Part shown: one piece after another, positions 32,845-42,306 of the stretch
Numbering within the stretch: the first letter of the stretch is position 1
Layout: the number at the start of each line of letters is the position of its first letter
Source: an uncultured Chthonomonadaceae bacterium
GTDB lineage: Bacteria > Armatimonadota > Fimbriimonadia > Fimbriimonadales > Fimbriimonadaceae
Length of the DNA stretch: 64,000 bases
Reading direction: 5' to 3'
Assembly: GCA_946479035.1 (NCBI GenBank)
Contig: CAMLDW010000005.1
Span: 1-64,000 of the forward strand
Program-made: the position numbers and the translations under genes
The notes under the pieces: generated by a model
Database searches by the model: none
Told to the model about the DNA's origin: nothing
What the model saw: only the letters and a program-made list of their open reading frames with translations

Positions 32845-34059
32845 AACGGCGGCCCCGGCTCGCCCGCGGTCTGGCTCCACCTAGGCGCCGTCGGCCCCAA
32901 GCGCGCCAAGCTCACCGCCGACGGCTTCATGCCCAAGGGCCCCTACCGCCTAGAGGACAACCCCTCCACATGGCTCGACGAGTCTGACCTCGTGTTCATC
33001 GACCCGGTCGGCACAGGGTTCAGCCGCGCCAAGGACGAAGAGACCTCCAAGAAGGCGTGGAGCCTCACGGGCGACATCGAGTCCGTCGGCGAGTTCATCC
33101 GGCTCTGGCTCGTGCGCAACGAGCGCTGGGCCTCGCCGCTCTTCCTCGCGGGGGAGAGCTACGGCACCACGCGGGCCGCGGGGCTGGCCGGGCACCTCGT
33201 GGATCGGGGGGTCGGTTTCAACGGCATCGTGTTGATCAGCAGCATCCTCAACTTCCAGACCGCGCGGTTCGTGCAGGGCAACGACCTGCCCTACGTGCTT
33301 TTCCTTCCAACCTACGCCGCTGCGGCCTGGTACCACAAGAAGCTCGACAAGTCCTTCTCGTCGCTGCAAAAGACGGTCGAGCACGCGCGCAAGTTCGCGG
33401 GCGGCCCCTACGCCGCAGCGCTCATGAAGGGCGACGACCTCAGCAAGCGCGATTACAACCAGATGGTCAAGGAGGTCTCGCGCATCACCGGCCTCAAGGA
33501 GTCATACGTCGACGCGCGCAATTTGCGCATCCAGATCCAGGGCTTCTGTAAAGAGCTGCTGCGCGACCAGAAGCGCACCGTCGGGCGGCTCGACTCGCGC
33601 TTTAAAGGCATCAACAAGCACGTCGTCGGCGAGGAGTTCGACCACGACCCGAGCATGAGCGCGATCATGCCGCCCTACTACGCCTGCTTCAACGACTACG
33701 TCCGCACTAAGCTGGGTTACAAGACCGACCTGGTGTACGAGGTCTTCAAGGGGATCAAGAGCCCGTGGGACTGGGGCAGCGCGGGCGAAGGCCACCCTGA
33801 CACCAGCGAGGCACTGCGCAAGGCGCTCAGCAAGAACCCGCACATGAAGGTGCTGGTCTGCTCAGGCTTCTACGACCTCGCCACGCCCTTCTTCGCGACC
33901 GAGTACACGCTTGCGCACATGGGACTCGACCCCGAGGTCGCCGACAACGTCTCGGTCGGCGAGTACCCCGCCGGGCACATGATGTACATCCACGAGCCCT
34001 CGCTCAAGAAGTTCAAGGCCGACTGCGTTGGGTTCATCAGGAAGAACAAGAACGTTTGA
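32611..34059 (+). CDS. Peptidase S10, serine carboxypeptidase
   Basis: A 482 aa serine carboxypeptidase-type protein. FNGGPGSPAVW (oxyanion motif) near residue 78, nucleophile Ser in LAGESYGTTRAAG at about 185, catalytic Asp in the GFYDLATPFFAT stretch and His in YPAGHMMYIHEPS complete the triad. The first 30 residues are Lys/Glu-rich and there is no clear signal peptide, so it may be cytoplasmic. It removes C-terminal residues from peptides, fitting with the S9 peptidases nearby. It was probably the downstream partner of the S9 gene before the insertion. Confidence 0.92.
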   Translation: MPDEKDAKKEEKKDEPIKFEEEKPVVTKHSLGAMKYTATAGRMPVFNEKNEIDAQVFYIAYVRDGVRGKERRPVTFVFNGGPGSPAVWLHLGAVGPKRAKLTADGFMPKGPYRLEDNPSTWLDESDLVFIDPVGTGFSRAKDEETSKKAWSLTGDIESVGEFIRLWLVRNERWASPLFLAGESYGTTRAAGLAGHLVDRGVGFNGIVLISSILNFQTARFVQGNDLPYVLFLPTYAAAAWYHKKLDKSFSSLQKTVEHARKFAGGPYAAALMKGDDLSKRDYNQMVKEVSRITGLKESYVDARNLRIQIQGFCKELLRDQKRTVGRLDSRFKGINKHVVGEEFDHDPSMSAIMPPYYACFNDYVRTKLGYKTDLVYEVFKGIKSPWDWGSAGEGHPDTSEALRKALSKNPHMKVLVCSGFYDLATPFFATEYTLAHMGLDPEVADNVSVGEYPAGHMMYIHEPSLKKFKADCVGFIRKNKNV

Positions 34060-34060
34060 A

Positions 34061-34092
34061 CCCCTTCTCCCCTCCGGGGGAGAGGGGCTGGG
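34061..34092. repeat. CCCCTCTCC-type palindromic repeat, copy B
   Basis: CCCCTTCTCCCC-TCC-GGGGGAGAGGGG with one bulge, starting right after the S10 stop, between convergent genes; may also act as a terminator. Confidence 0.75.
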
Positions 34093-34115
34093 AACCGGAG
34101 CGCGCCAAACGGTGG

Positions 34116-35327
34116 CTAAGACTTCGTGGTCGCGATCGGGGCGTTTGTCGCGGTCGGCTTGGTGCTCGCCCCAGACTGCGGCGTCGGCTTCTTCGTTTCG
34201 CCCGGCTTCGGATCCAGGTCGCTGGTGTCTTTGGGCAGCTTCCCCTCGTAAGCGTTGCCGGCGTTCCAGAGCAGGTACTCCTGTACGCCGAGCTCCTTGG
34301 TCGCCCGGATCTGCTCGCGGACCTTCTCCAGGTCGTACCCGCCGAAGGTCTGCAGCCACGGGCGCAGCGCCTTGCCCGGCACGCGCACCAAGAAGTCGTT
34401 GATGCTCTTGCTCACGATCAGGTAGGGCTCGTCCGCCGGGACCTTGATGCCGTACTCGCCCAGGGCGAAGTGGTTCGGATACACCATCGGGCAGAGCATG
34501 TCGAACGGCTTGGGAAAGTTATCGAGGTCCTGGCCGATCCCCTGGTCCTTTGTCGTGCTGCTGCTGACGATGCCGAAGATGTCTGCGCTCAGCGCCTCCA
34601 TTTTGGGAATGCGGTCACGGATGTATTGGGCGAACTGCTCGACGACCTGCGCTTCGGTCACGCCCTCGGGCCACTCCTTCTTGGCGGGGAACACCATGCT
34701 CGACCTCTTGCCCCCGCTCGGGAAGCGCACGTAGTCGAGCTGGATTTCAGGGAAGCCCTGCTTGATCGCGTAGTCCACGATGTCGCCGATGTACTCCCAG
34801 TTCGCCTTGTTGTACGGGTCGAGCCAGGTGCGCCCGCTGCGCTCCTTCCAAGGCGTCCCGTCCGCCTTCTGCACTGCGCGCGCGGGGTCGATTTTGGGCA
34901 CGAAGTTGTCTGAGAAGCAGGCGATCCGCGCGATCGGGTAGATCTGGCTGTCCTGCAGGAGCTGCATCAGCTCGTCGGGCTTCGGGACTGCCAGTTGCGT
35001 GGCTTTCGACTCCTTCACCAGCGGGATATCGGTCGGCCAGTAGACCTCGCCCGTGTCCCGTATGTCGATGACGACGGCGTTCAGCTCGCTCGCCTTGATC
35101 AGCTCGATGATCTCAGCCCTGCGCTTCTCGGCGCCAGCAACCCAGGCCGTCATATAAAGCCCGCGGACGTGCTCAGGGCGGGGGAAGCGCGGCTTTTCCG
35201 CCCGGTTCGTCCTGGCGGCGATGGGGGTCAGCGCCGCGGCGCCGTCGGCGCTCGAAGCCTTGCGCGCCTGGCAGCCGACAGTCGCGAGCGCCGCGACCAA
35301 GACGAAATAGACCGGAATGTTCCTCAC
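34116..35327 (-). CDS. Lipoprotein with DUF4015 putative glycosyl hydrolase domain
   Basis: A 403 aa exported protein: GTG start, signal peptide with lipobox ATVGC (Cys 19), then a TIM-barrel domain of the DUF4015 family from about residue 54: RGLYMTAWVAG, LNAVVIDIRDTGEVYW, RIACFSDNF, TWLDPYNKANWEYIGDI, EIQLDYVRFPSGG and WLQTFGGYD. Asp and Glu residues at strand ends fit a glycosidase. The last 40 residues are Pro/Thr/Lys-rich and low in complexity. A TAACAT box lies 14 nt before the start. Substrate unknown. Confidence 0.88.
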   Translation of the reverse strand: MRNIPVYFVLVAALATVGCQARKASSADGAAALTPIAARTNRAEKPRFPRPEHVRGLYMTAWVAGAEKRRAEIIELIKASELNAVVIDIRDTGEVYWPTDIPLVKESKATQLAVPKPDELMQLLQDSQIYPIARIACFSDNFVPKIDPARAVQKADGTPWKERSGRTWLDPYNKANWEYIGDIVDYAIKQGFPEIQLDYVRFPSGGKRSSMVFPAKKEWPEGVTEAQVVEQFAQYIRDRIPKMEALSADIFGIVSSSTTKDQGIGQDLDNFPKPFDMLCPMVYPNHFALGEYGIKVPADEPYLIVSKSINDFLVRVPGKALRPWLQTFGGYDLEKVREQIRATKELGVQEYLLWNAGNAYEGKLPKDTSDLDPKPGETKKPTPQSGASTKPTATNAPIATTKS

Positions 35328-35411
35328 TTTGTGTGCCCGCGATGTTACTTAGGTTATCGGGCGATTGAGCGGGCAGTTTAGAGGAGAGTGTCCGATTGGT
35401 CCTGGATTGTC

Positions 35412-35444
35412 CGGACGGGCCCGGCGCGAAGCGGGGCCCGTCCG
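35412..35444. terminator. Hairpin after the DUF4349 gene
   Basis: CGGACGGGCCC / GGGCCCGTCCG, 11 bp perfect stem with an 11 nt loop, just downstream of the DUF4349 stop (minus strand). No T-tract follows. Confidence 0.5.
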
Positions 35445-35453
35445 AAACCGGCG

Positions 35454-36350
35454 TCACTGAGCGGCGACGGGAGGCGCGCCTTTGCGCCACCGCTTCCACA
35501 GCCACCAAAGCAGCGCCGGCGGCAGGACCCAGAACGGGCTGAAGACGACAGCCCAAGTGAGCAGGGCCACGATCCTTTGGAAGGCGCCGACAAATGTCGT
35601 CGTCGCCGCGCCGAGCGACTGGCCGAACCAGTTCGGGTCTGAAACTGCGGCCGTCGGCACGTTCGCGTTCTGGCTCAGACTGACCTTGATCGTCGAGAGC
35701 GACGCGAGCTCGCTGAGCGACTTGCGCTGTGCGTCCATCCGCTCGATCTCGGTGCGGACCTCCGTCAGGCGGTCCTGCAAGGTCATCACGTCGTTGAGGC
35801 TGCGGCTCTGCTTGAGCATCTCGCGGAAGGTCTCCTCCTTCGCGGCCAAGGTCTTGATCCTGGCGCTGAGGTCGACGATGTCCGCCGTGACGTCCTTGGC
35901 CTCGACCTGCTTGTGGGTGACGAGCCCAAAGCCGGCGAGGGTCGTGAGGGAGTCTTCGAACCCCGTCGAGGGCACGCGGAGCGTCATGTCGATCTTCGGG
36001 TTCGGGCCCTCGAGCGAGGAGCTGCTCGTCGTCTCGACATAGCCGCCGCCCGCTGCGACCATCTTTGTGATCTGGCGCTCGGTCTCTTCGACGCTCTTGA
36101 CGCGCAGGCTGATCTCGCCGTTACGGATCACCTGCCGCTGCGACTGCTGCATCGAAGCGGTCTTCATCTCGGTCAGCGGCTGGCCCGCGTTCGAGGATGG
36201 ATCGGTCGTTTTGCCTGCGGCATCGCCTCGCCGCTCTTGCATCTGGCTGTTCGATGCGCCGCTGGAAGCAGATTCATACTGGTTCGAAGCGCACCCAATG
36301 AGAACGAAGGATAGGGCCGCCAAGGGCAGCCACCTGTATTTGGTATTCAT
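35454..36350 (-). CDS. DUF4349 lipoprotein
   Basis: A 298 aa lipoprotein: lipobox FVLIGC (Cys about 19), a Ser/Gln-rich linker, then the DUF4349 domain from about residue 70 (RQVIRNGEISLRVKSVEET, GGYVETTSSSSLEGPNPKIDMTLRVP in two strands), a long coiled coil (about 165-215, AKEETFREMLKQSRSLNDVM) and a C-terminal transmembrane helix (about 258-284) with a basic end. Family members are envelope proteins of unknown role. The ATG at 36350 follows GAGAGG by 8 nt. Confidence 0.88.
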   Translation of the reverse strand: MNTKYRWLPLAALSFVLIGCASNQYESASSGASNSQMQERRGDAAGKTTDPSSNAGQPLTEMKTASMQQSQRQVIRNGEISLRVKSVEETERQITKMVAAGGGYVETTSSSSLEGPNPKIDMTLRVPSTGFEDSLTTLAGFGLVTHKQVEAKDVTADIVDLSARIKTLAAKEETFREMLKQSRSLNDVMTLQDRLTEVRTEIERMDAQRKSLSELASLSTIKVSLSQNANVPTAAVSDPNWFGQSLGAATTTFVGAFQRIVALLTWAVVFSPFWVLPPALLWWLWKRWRKGAPPVAAQ

Positions 36351-36623
36351 CGTCCGGCCTCTCGCGGGCACTGTGTAGCGTGCCGCTTGTCCCTTGTTTG
36401 TGTCGCAGAGGTGTTGCTTCGTTCACTCGCGGGCATTCCGGCCGGGGGGGTTGGTTTTTCGACGTTTTTTTTTCAGAGACCCCTGATCGGCCCGAAGTAG
36501 CCGGGGGCGAGCGCATCCCTGGCAGTCACCCTGCACCCCTATTGACTTTGACGCCAATATCGCCTAAGGGTTTTGAGTATGAATCCTTGGGACAATTGAC
36601 TTACCGTCGAGGAAGGAGACCAG
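36351..36623. other. Intergenic region with T-tracts and promoter-like sequences
   Basis: 273 bp without a convincing gene. It has lower GC, a G7 run, T5 and T9 tracts near 36450-36475, and two TTGACT/TTGACG boxes at about 36543-36552 and again near 36596. A small RNA or a decayed gene is possible; I see no conserved structure. Confidence 0.4.
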
Positions 36624-37571
36624 CTAGTAACCGCGGTCGATGAGCACTCGGTTAGCGGAGTGTTCGCCCGCCGCGATCGCTTTTACCAGCCGCGCCAGGT
36701 CGGCCATCCGGGCGGACTCGGCATCGCGGGTCGCGCCGCCGACGTGGGGCGTCATGACGACGTTGGACAGCGAGGCGAACGGGTAGTTGCTGGGCGAGGC
36801 CCGCTCCTCCGGCGAAGTGGGGTAGACCCACCACACGTCCAGCCCCGCCGAGTCGATCCGCCCGTCCCGCAGCGCCTCGAACAGCGCCTTTTCGTCGATC
36901 ACTTTCCCCCTCCCGACGTTCACAACGACCGCGTGCGGCGGCAGCAGCGCGATCTCCTCGCTGCCAATGAGCCCCTCTGTGTGCGGCGTACCGGGCAGAG
37001 TGAGCATCAGCACGTCCGCTCGCGGGAGCAGTTCGTGCAACTCGTCGATGCCGTGCGACTCACCATCTGGTTGAGTTCGCACTCCGACCACCTCCATCCT
37101 CAGCGCGCGGCACACCGCGCCGACCCGCTTCCCGATCTCGCCAAAACCGACGATCACGACGGTCTTGCCGAAGAGCGAGAGCGCGTCGCGGCTGAAGAAG
37201 CGCGGCTCCCAGTTGTCGTGCGCGAACTCGTTGTGGAGCCGGACGACGCGGCGAGTACAAGCAAGCAGCAGCGCCATCGCCATCTCAGCGGTCATTGCAG
37301 CGTTGTGGTGGAGGTTGTGGGCCTTGATGGCGGGCCGCTTTTGTAGCACCTCTCGGGTGCCGGGCTGAATCCCGGCGAAGGGGACGATCACATGCTCGAC
37401 GAGGGGCGCCCCGGCTAGGTGCTCCTCCTTGAGCTGGCCCTCGATCAGGACTGTGGTGTCCTCCGGCACTTGGGGCCCGAACGTCACCCGCGCAACGCCA
37501 TCGAGCGCCCCGACGAGATCGCCCCTAAAGGGCTCGTCGGGCTCGCGCACCATGTGCACGCACAGTGGCAT
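36624..37571 (-). CDS. D-isomer-specific 2-hydroxyacid dehydrogenase
   Basis: A 315 aa NAD-dependent dehydrogenase. The nucleotide fold contains VVIVGFGEIGKRVGAVCRALRM, of which VGFGEIGKRV is the glycine motif; NVGRGKVIDE carries the catalytic Arg, and TPHVGGATRD the catalytic His. It resembles phosphoglycerate or glyoxylate/hydroxypyruvate reductases but has no ACT domain; the substrate is unclear. A TACACT box 6 nt before the ATG fixes the start. Confidence 0.92.
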   Translation of the reverse strand: MPLCVHMVREPDEPFRGDLVGALDGVARVTFGPQVPEDTTVLIEGQLKEEHLAGAPLVEHVIVPFAGIQPGTREVLQKRPAIKAHNLHHNAAMTAEMAMALLLACTRRVVRLHNEFAHDNWEPRFFSRDALSLFGKTVVIVGFGEIGKRVGAVCRALRMEVVGVRTQPDGESHGIDELHELLPRADVLMLTLPGTPHTEGLIGSEEIALLPPHAVVVNVGRGKVIDEKALFEALRDGRIDSAGLDVWWVYPTSPEERASPSNYPFASLSNVVMTPHVGGATRDAESARMADLARLVKAIAAGEHSANRVLIDRGY

Positions 37572-37765
37572 CCGACGAGTGTATCCGCCGGGCCGTGCCG
37601 CAGTGCGCTGGCCACGTGGTCGACCTTGACGTCAGCGACGCCTTTGCCCGTCTTGTCCTTGGAGTTGGTCGGCGGGTCGATGGCCTTGGTATGCGGCGTC
37701 GACGACTGGCGGCCTGCGAGCACGAGGGCGACCGCGACTGTAGCGAGAGCGAGAACGCGTTTCAT
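37484..37765 (-). CDS. Possible small exported protein, 93 aa
   Basis: MKRVLALATVAVALVLAGRQSS is a good signal peptide (the lipobox Cys position is Arg), followed by a polar stretch with HTKAIDPPTNSKDKTGKG. The frame then runs 88 bp into the dehydrogenase gene on the same strand, and the dehydrogenase promoter lies inside it, so the last third may not be selected. GAGAGGGAA precedes the ATG by about 8 nt. Either a short real gene or a decayed one. Confidence 0.4.
   Translation of the reverse strand: MKRVLALATVAVALVLAGRQSSTPHTKAIDPPTNSKDKTGKGVADVKVDHVASALRHGPADTLVGCHCACTWCASPTSPLGAISSGRSMALRG
37578..37583 (-). promoter_or_regulatory. Leaderless -10 box for the 2-hydroxyacid dehydrogenase
   Basis: TACACT on the minus strand, 6 nt before the ATG at 37571; inside the 93 aa frame. 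Confidence 0.6.
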
Positions 37766-37920
37766 AGTTCAGTTCCCTCTCTAGCAGGGATTCCGCCCCT
37801 TACGGGCAGGTTCGTGTGGCTGGGCGGGCAAAGGGTTCATCTGGCGCGGGCCCAAGCTCCAGGGTCTAGGGCCGGAAACTGGGCTGGGAGTCAGAATGGG
37901 GGAGGAGGGATTAGGGCCGT

Positions 37921-38310
37921 ATGGATACGTCGGAACTGCTCGTGCTAGCGTTCTCCGCTCTGGCGGTGGCGGGGGTCGTCTGGTACTTCTTCCTTTCCGA
38001 CAAGCCAAAGGCCGTCGCCAAGGAGGCCGGAGGGGCCCAATCGTTCAAGGTGCGCGTGCAGGGCGGCTACGACCCTGCGACCCTCGAGGCCGTCGTAGGA
38101 AGGCCCGTGAGGATCGAGTTCTACCGGGACGAGACCGACTCCTGCTCCGAGACAGTCGTGTTCGGAGATTTCGGAGTGTCGAAGAAGCTCGCGCCGTACA
38201 AGACGACGGTCGTGGAACTGAACCCGACCAAGCCGGGCAAGTTCGGCTTCCAGTGCGGGATGGGCATGCTCCACGGGAGCCTTATCGTCAAGGAGAGAAA
38301 CGGTGAGTGA
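37921..38310 (+). CDS. Membrane-anchored cupredoxin
   Basis: A 129 aa protein with one N-terminal transmembrane helix (about 6-25) and a cupredoxin fold from about residue 41. Candidate copper ligands are C75 (ETDSCSET), C112, M114 or M116, and H118 in [10 protein letters not shown]. This variant, with an added Cys in the first loop, is typical of cupredoxins next to copper ATPases. It overlaps the ATPase gene by 8 bases, so both are made together; it probably hands copper to or from the pump outside the cytoplasm. GGAGGAGGG lies upstream of the ATG with rather long spacing. Confidence 0.88.
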   Translation: MDTSELLVLAFSALAVAGVVWYFFLSDKPKAVAKEAGGAQSFKVRVQGGYDPATLEAVVGRPVRIEFYRDETDSCSETVVFGDFGVSKKLAPYKTTVVELNPTKPGKFGFQCGMGMLHGSLIVKERNGE

Positions 38311-40738
38311 AGGCGCGAAGCGGCTGACCTTGCCCGTGACCGGCATGTCGTGCGCGGCGTGCGCCGTGAGGACGGAGAAGAACCTCAACCGCGTCCATGG
38401 CGTGAGCAGAGCGACGGTCAACTTCGCGACCAAGCAGGCGACGATCGAGTACGACCCGCGCGCAACCGGAACGGCCGCGATGATCGAAGCGATCCGCAAG
38501 ACGGGATTCGACACGGCCGGCGTCGTAAGGATCGCTCTCAATGTGCACGGCGACGCGCGTGCCGTTGCGCTCGGCGTGCCGGGAGTCGCGAGCGCGACGC
38601 AGACCGGCGACGTTCTGACGGTCGAGCACGTCGCCTCGTCCGTCTCAGCGCACAGGCTCGTCGAAGTCTTGCGCGAAGCAGGCATCGAGGGCTCGTTGGC
38701 GGAAGAGGTCGAAGAGACCGACTGGGAGCAGGAAGCAAGGGCAAAGGAGTACTACGACCTCCTGAGCCGGTTCCTGGTCTCTGCGGCGCTCGGGCTCCCC
38801 GTGCTTCTCATTGCGATGCTGCCGCACATCCTGCCGGACGACTCGTTCACGCACAACCTCCTCGAACTGCCGCAGGTCGACCTCGTGCAGCTCCTCTTGA
38901 CGACGCCGGTGATGCTCTATTCGGGTCGGAGCTTCTTTACGTCCGCGTGGCGGTCCTTCTTGCACCGCTCGGCGGACATGAACACGCTCGTCGCGCTCGG
39001 CACGGGCGCGGCGTTCCTCTACAGTGCCGCAGCGGTGCTCATACCGGGCGTGGTCTCTCCCGAAACGATGCACCCGCCGATCTACTTCGAGGCGGCCGCC
39101 GTGATCATCGCGCTCGTCATACTCGGGCGGATGCTCGAGGCGCGCGCGCGCGCACAGACGGGCGATGCGATCCGCGGGCTCGCCGGCCTACAGGCCAAGA
39201 CCGCGCGCGTCGTGCGCGACGGAAAGGAGTCCGACGTCCCGATCGCAGAAGTCGCAGTCGGCGACACGGTGGTCGTGCGCCCAGGCGAAAAGGTCCCAGT
39301 GGACGGTGAGCTGCTCACTGGCGCGAGCGAGGTGGATGAGTCGATGCTCACTGGCGAAAGCATCCCAGTCTCAAAGTCGGCGGGGGACGAGGTCTTCGGC
39401 GCCACGCTCAACACGACCGGCTCCTTCACCTACCGCGCCACCAAAGTCGGCAAGGACACCGCGCTTCAGCAGATCGTCCGGCTCGTACAGGAGGCGCAAG
39501 GCAGCAAGGCGCCGATACAGCGGCTCGCAGACGTCGTGAGCGGCGTTTTTGTGCCCGTCGTCCTCATCATCGCCATCGTCACCTTCGCGGCCTGGTACGT
39601 GCTCTCGCCCGACGTCATGCGCGTGAGCGAGGCGCTGGTCGCTTCGGTCTCCGTTCTGATCATCGCCTGCCCCTGCGCGCTCGGGCTCGCGACCCCGACC
39701 GCGATCATCGTGGGGACTGGACGCGCAGCGACGAAGGGCGTGCTCGTCAAGAGCGCGGAGAGCCTCGAGCGCGCCGAAAAGATCGACGCGGTCGTGCTGG
39801 ACAAGACCGGCACCGTGACGAAAGGAAAGCCGGAGCTGCGCGAGGTGCGCGCGTTCTCCGGATTCGACGAACGTGCGCTCTTGCGCCTGGTCGCGAGCGC
39901 GGAGCAGCGCTCGGAGCACCCGCTCGGCCTGGCGATCGTGGTAGGAGCGGAGGAGAAGGGGATCGAGATCGCGGACGTCGATTCGTTCGAGAGCGTGACG
40001 GGCCGCGGGCTCGTCGCGCGAGTGGAAGGGCACGAGGTCGTTGTCGGGAACGCGCTGTTCATGCGTGAACGGGGAGTCGGAGAGGCCCCGTTCACGTTTG
40101 CGCTGTTCGACCTAGCTTCGCGCGGTCAGACGCCGATGGCGGTGGCGATCGACGGCAGGCCGGCTGGCGTCGTCTCTGTGGCGGACCTGGTCAAGCCTGG
40201 CGCACAGTGGGCCGTCAGCCACCTCAAAGAGTTGGGGATCGAGGTCGCGATGCTCACCGGGGACAACGAGCGCACCGCCAAGGCGGTCGCATCGCAGGTC
40301 GGGATCAACCGCGTGATGGCGGAAGTCCTGCCCGAGCACAAGGCGGACGAGGTGAAACGGCTTCAGGCGGAGGGGAAGACCGTCGCGATGGTCGGAGACG
40401 GCATCAACGACGCGCCCGCGCTCGCCCAGGCGGACGTGGGGATCGCGATCGGAACGGGCACCGACATCGCCATCCACGCAAGCGACATCACTCTCCTCCG
40501 CGGCGACCTGGATGGCGTCGTCACGGCGATCAAGCTCTCAAAGGCGACCATGCGCACGATCCGCCAGAACCTCTTCTTCGCGTTCGTCTACAACGTGATC
40601 GGCATTCCGATAGCGGCCGGTGTGCTCTACCCGTTCTTCGAGATCGAGCTTTCGCCCGTGCTCGCGAGCCTCGCCATGGCGATGAGCAGCGTGTCGGTCG
40701 TTACGAACAGCCTGCGTTTACGGGGCGCGAAGGCTTAA
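38303..40738 (+). CDS. copA: Copper-translocating P-type ATPase
   Basis: An 811 aa P1B-type ATPase exporting Cu(I). An N-terminal HMA domain has GMSCAAC (C17, C20). A second HMA-like fold at about 70-130 lacks the CxxC. Eight transmembrane helices follow, with the ion-path motif CPC in [13 protein letters not shown], actuator TGES, phosphorylation site DKTGT (about residue 500), SEHPLG of the P1B nucleotide domain, GDGINDAP, and the final [14 protein letters not shown] typical of CopA. GTG start inside the cupredoxin gene. No CopY/CueR-type regulator is adjacent. Confidence 0.97.
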   Translation: MSEGAKRLTLPVTGMSCAACAVRTEKNLNRVHGVSRATVNFATKQATIEYDPRATGTAAMIEAIRKTGFDTAGVVRIALNVHGDARAVALGVPGVASATQTGDVLTVEHVASSVSAHRLVEVLREAGIEGSLAEEVEETDWEQEARAKEYYDLLSRFLVSAALGLPVLLIAMLPHILPDDSFTHNLLELPQVDLVQLLLTTPVMLYSGRSFFTSAWRSFLHRSADMNTLVALGTGAAFLYSAAAVLIPGVVSPETMHPPIYFEAAAVIIALVILGRMLEARARAQTGDAIRGLAGLQAKTARVVRDGKESDVPIAEVAVGDTVVVRPGEKVPVDGELLTGASEVDESMLTGESIPVSKSAGDEVFGATLNTTGSFTYRATKVGKDTALQQIVRLVQEAQGSKAPIQRLADVVSGVFVPVVLIIAIVTFAAWYVLSPDVMRVSEALVASVSVLIIACPCALGLATPTAIIVGTGRAATKGVLVKSAESLERAEKIDAVVLDKTGTVTKGKPELREVRAFSGFDERALLRLVASAEQRSEHPLGLAIVVGAEEKGIEIADVDSFESVTGRGLVARVEGHEVVVGNALFMRERGVGEAPFTFALFDLASRGQTPMAVAIDGRPAGVVSVADLVKPGAQWAVSHLKELGIEVAMLTGDNERTAKAVASQVGINRVMAEVLPEHKADEVKRLQAEGKTVAMVGDGINDAPALAQADVGIAIGTGTDIAIHASDITLLRGDLDGVVTAIKLSKATMRTIRQNLFFAFVYNVIGIPIAAGVLYPFFEIELSPVLASLAMAMSSVSVVTNSLRLRGAKA

Positions 40739-40790
40739 AGGGAAGGCGCAAAGGCCGTGAAGAAGCCCTGGCGCCCGTGGAAAGAGAACC

Positions 40791-41540
40791 CTAGTCGAAC
40801 TCGTACTCCATGATCAGCTTGAGCACTGTGTGCTGCTCGCCGGAGTGGTTGAGCGGCATCAGTGCGGTCAAGAGGGCGTTGAACTCCCTTCTTGCGCGAA
40901 AGATCACCACCGGCCCCGCGGCCATGAAGTGTTCTTGAAAGTCGAACGCGGACTCAAACCCTCCGCGCCATCCGAGCTGGTACCCGACGGCGCCCTCAGT
41001 GTGCGGCCCGATCGGACGTGCGTATCCGAAAAGCGCCTCGCCCTCCTTCTCCTTCGGCCCGCTCAGTTCCTGGCCGATGTTGAGGTTGAGCGAGTAGTCC
41101 TCTCCCGCCTCGGTGTAGTAGGAGAAGATGAACTTGAGCTCGCCGTGCGATGGCTCGCCCTGTGCAGAAGGATCCTCGTACTCGACGTTCAGCGCGGGGA
41201 GGACCTTGTTGAACGCGAACTCGCCGAAGTTCATTCGAAGCTCGGCGTCCCACGCGTCGATGTGCAGCTTCCCGCCGTTGTCCTGGTGGAGCGCTATGCC
41301 CGGCTCGATCGCCATGTGGTTGTTGACGCCGTACTCGTACTCGAACTCCTGGTCGAAGGACTTGATGCCCTCCACATACGTCGTGCGCGACTCGAACTCC
41401 TGTTCGCCCTGATACGGCAGGAACCAGTCGCGAATGAAAGTGAAGTCCCGGTGGTGCGCCTCCGCGCGGCCCGCGAGACCGAGCGCCGCCGTCGTTGCGA
41501 GGACGAGCAGCGCAAAACGAGAAAAGTTGGCTCGTGTCAT
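40791..41540 (-). CDS. Exported outer-membrane-like protein of unknown function
   Basis: A 249 aa protein with signal peptide 1-28 (ending AEAHH) and a domain rich in alternating aromatic strands (FESRTTYVEGIKSFDQEFEYEYG, SYYTEAGEDYSLNLNIGQEL) ending MEYEFD. It looks like a beta-barrel, with acidic strand edges. HH next to the cleavage site and the neighbouring copper genes could hint at metal binding, but that is speculation. GAGG lies upstream of the ATG. Confidence 0.7.
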   Translation of the reverse strand: MTRANFSRFALLVLATTAALGLAGRAEAHHRDFTFIRDWFLPYQGEQEFESRTTYVEGIKSFDQEFEYEYGVNNHMAIEPGIALHQDNGGKLHIDAWDAELRMNFGEFAFNKVLPALNVEYEDPSAQGEPSHGELKFIFSYYTEAGEDYSLNLNIGQELSGPKEKEGEALFGYARPIGPHTEGAVGYQLGWRGGFESAFDFQEHFMAAGPVVIFRARREFNALLTALMPLNHSGEQHTVLKLIMEYEFD

Positions 41541-41596
41541 CCGTGTTTCCGCCTCGGTCGCGGAAGATGGTACCTACGGCGTCCGTATAAGGTGCT

Positions 41597-42247
41597 TTAT
41601 GTTCCGGGAAGAAGAAACGCCTCGGGCGATACCGCCGGATCGAGGCGCAGTTCGACGATGGACGAATCGATAAACGGTTTCTTAGACTTCGTGTCGACGC
41701 CGTAGGTGCGCCACACGAGGTATGCCTTCGGGTCGATATAGTAGTCGACCGAAACCGCGGCCGCGGCGTTCTCCTCGTGCAGCACGGTCCAGCTTTTGCC
41801 CAGCCACGGCTGGTCGGTCTTGACGGTGAGCTTGCTGCCGGACATGGCGCCGTCGCGCGCAGTGGAAAGCTCGTGCGCAGCGTCATAAAAGGCGAACGTC
41901 TCGACGTTCGTCGGGAGCTTTCGACCCAGGTTCTCGACCGTAAAGGGCGTCTTCTTACCCGGGCCGCCGCGGTCGATGAGCACGATCTGCTTTCCATCGC
42001 AGACCAGCCGCAACGGGCCGCTCGGCAGCCCAAGGAACTGTGCTGCGAGCTTGTTGGGAGCCTGGTATGTGAACCGGGCCTCGGCCGTTACGCTCTTGTT
42101 GCCGACTGGCGCCGTGTACTTGACCAGGAACTCGGCGGAGCGCAGCGCCTTGTACGCGGAGCGCGACTTTTCGAGCAGCGCCTCGGCGTCGATCGGTTGT
42201 GGGAGCATCGCGGCGGCCAGCAGCAGACAGGTCATCGCTCTCTTCAT
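41597..42247 (-). CDS. Exported LolA-like/DUF2092-like protein
   Basis: A 216 aa protein: signal peptide MKRAMTCLLLAAAMLPQPIDA, then a single domain of antiparallel strands (LRSAEFLVKYTAPVGNK, AEARFTYQAPNKLAAQFLG, LRLVCDGKQIVLIDRGG, DYYIDPKAYLVWRTYGVD) like the LolA/DUF2092 half-barrel that binds lipid in other proteins. The function is inferred only from fold resemblance. The start at 42247 begins the signal peptide; the open frame extends to 42301. Confidence 0.72.
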   Translation of the reverse strand: MKRAMTCLLLAAAMLPQPIDAEALLEKSRSAYKALRSAEFLVKYTAPVGNKSVTAEARFTYQAPNKLAAQFLGLPSGPLRLVCDGKQIVLIDRGGPGKKTPFTVENLGRKLPTNVETFAFYDAAHELSTARDGAMSGSKLTVKTDQPWLGKSWTVLHEENAAAAVSVDYYIDPKAYLVWRTYGVDTKSKKPFIDSSIVELRLDPAVSPEAFLLPGT

Positions 42248-42306
42248 ACCTGATCGCGGCTCGGCCTTTTTCAGCGTCCGCGCGGGCTTAGCGGGTATCA
42301 AGGGGC

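Noticed and set aside
36380..36643. 87 aa plus-strand frame in the gap before the 2-hydroxyacid dehydrogenase
   Set aside because: Low-complexity translation through G and T tracts, no ribosome binding site or leaderless box, no family resemblance.
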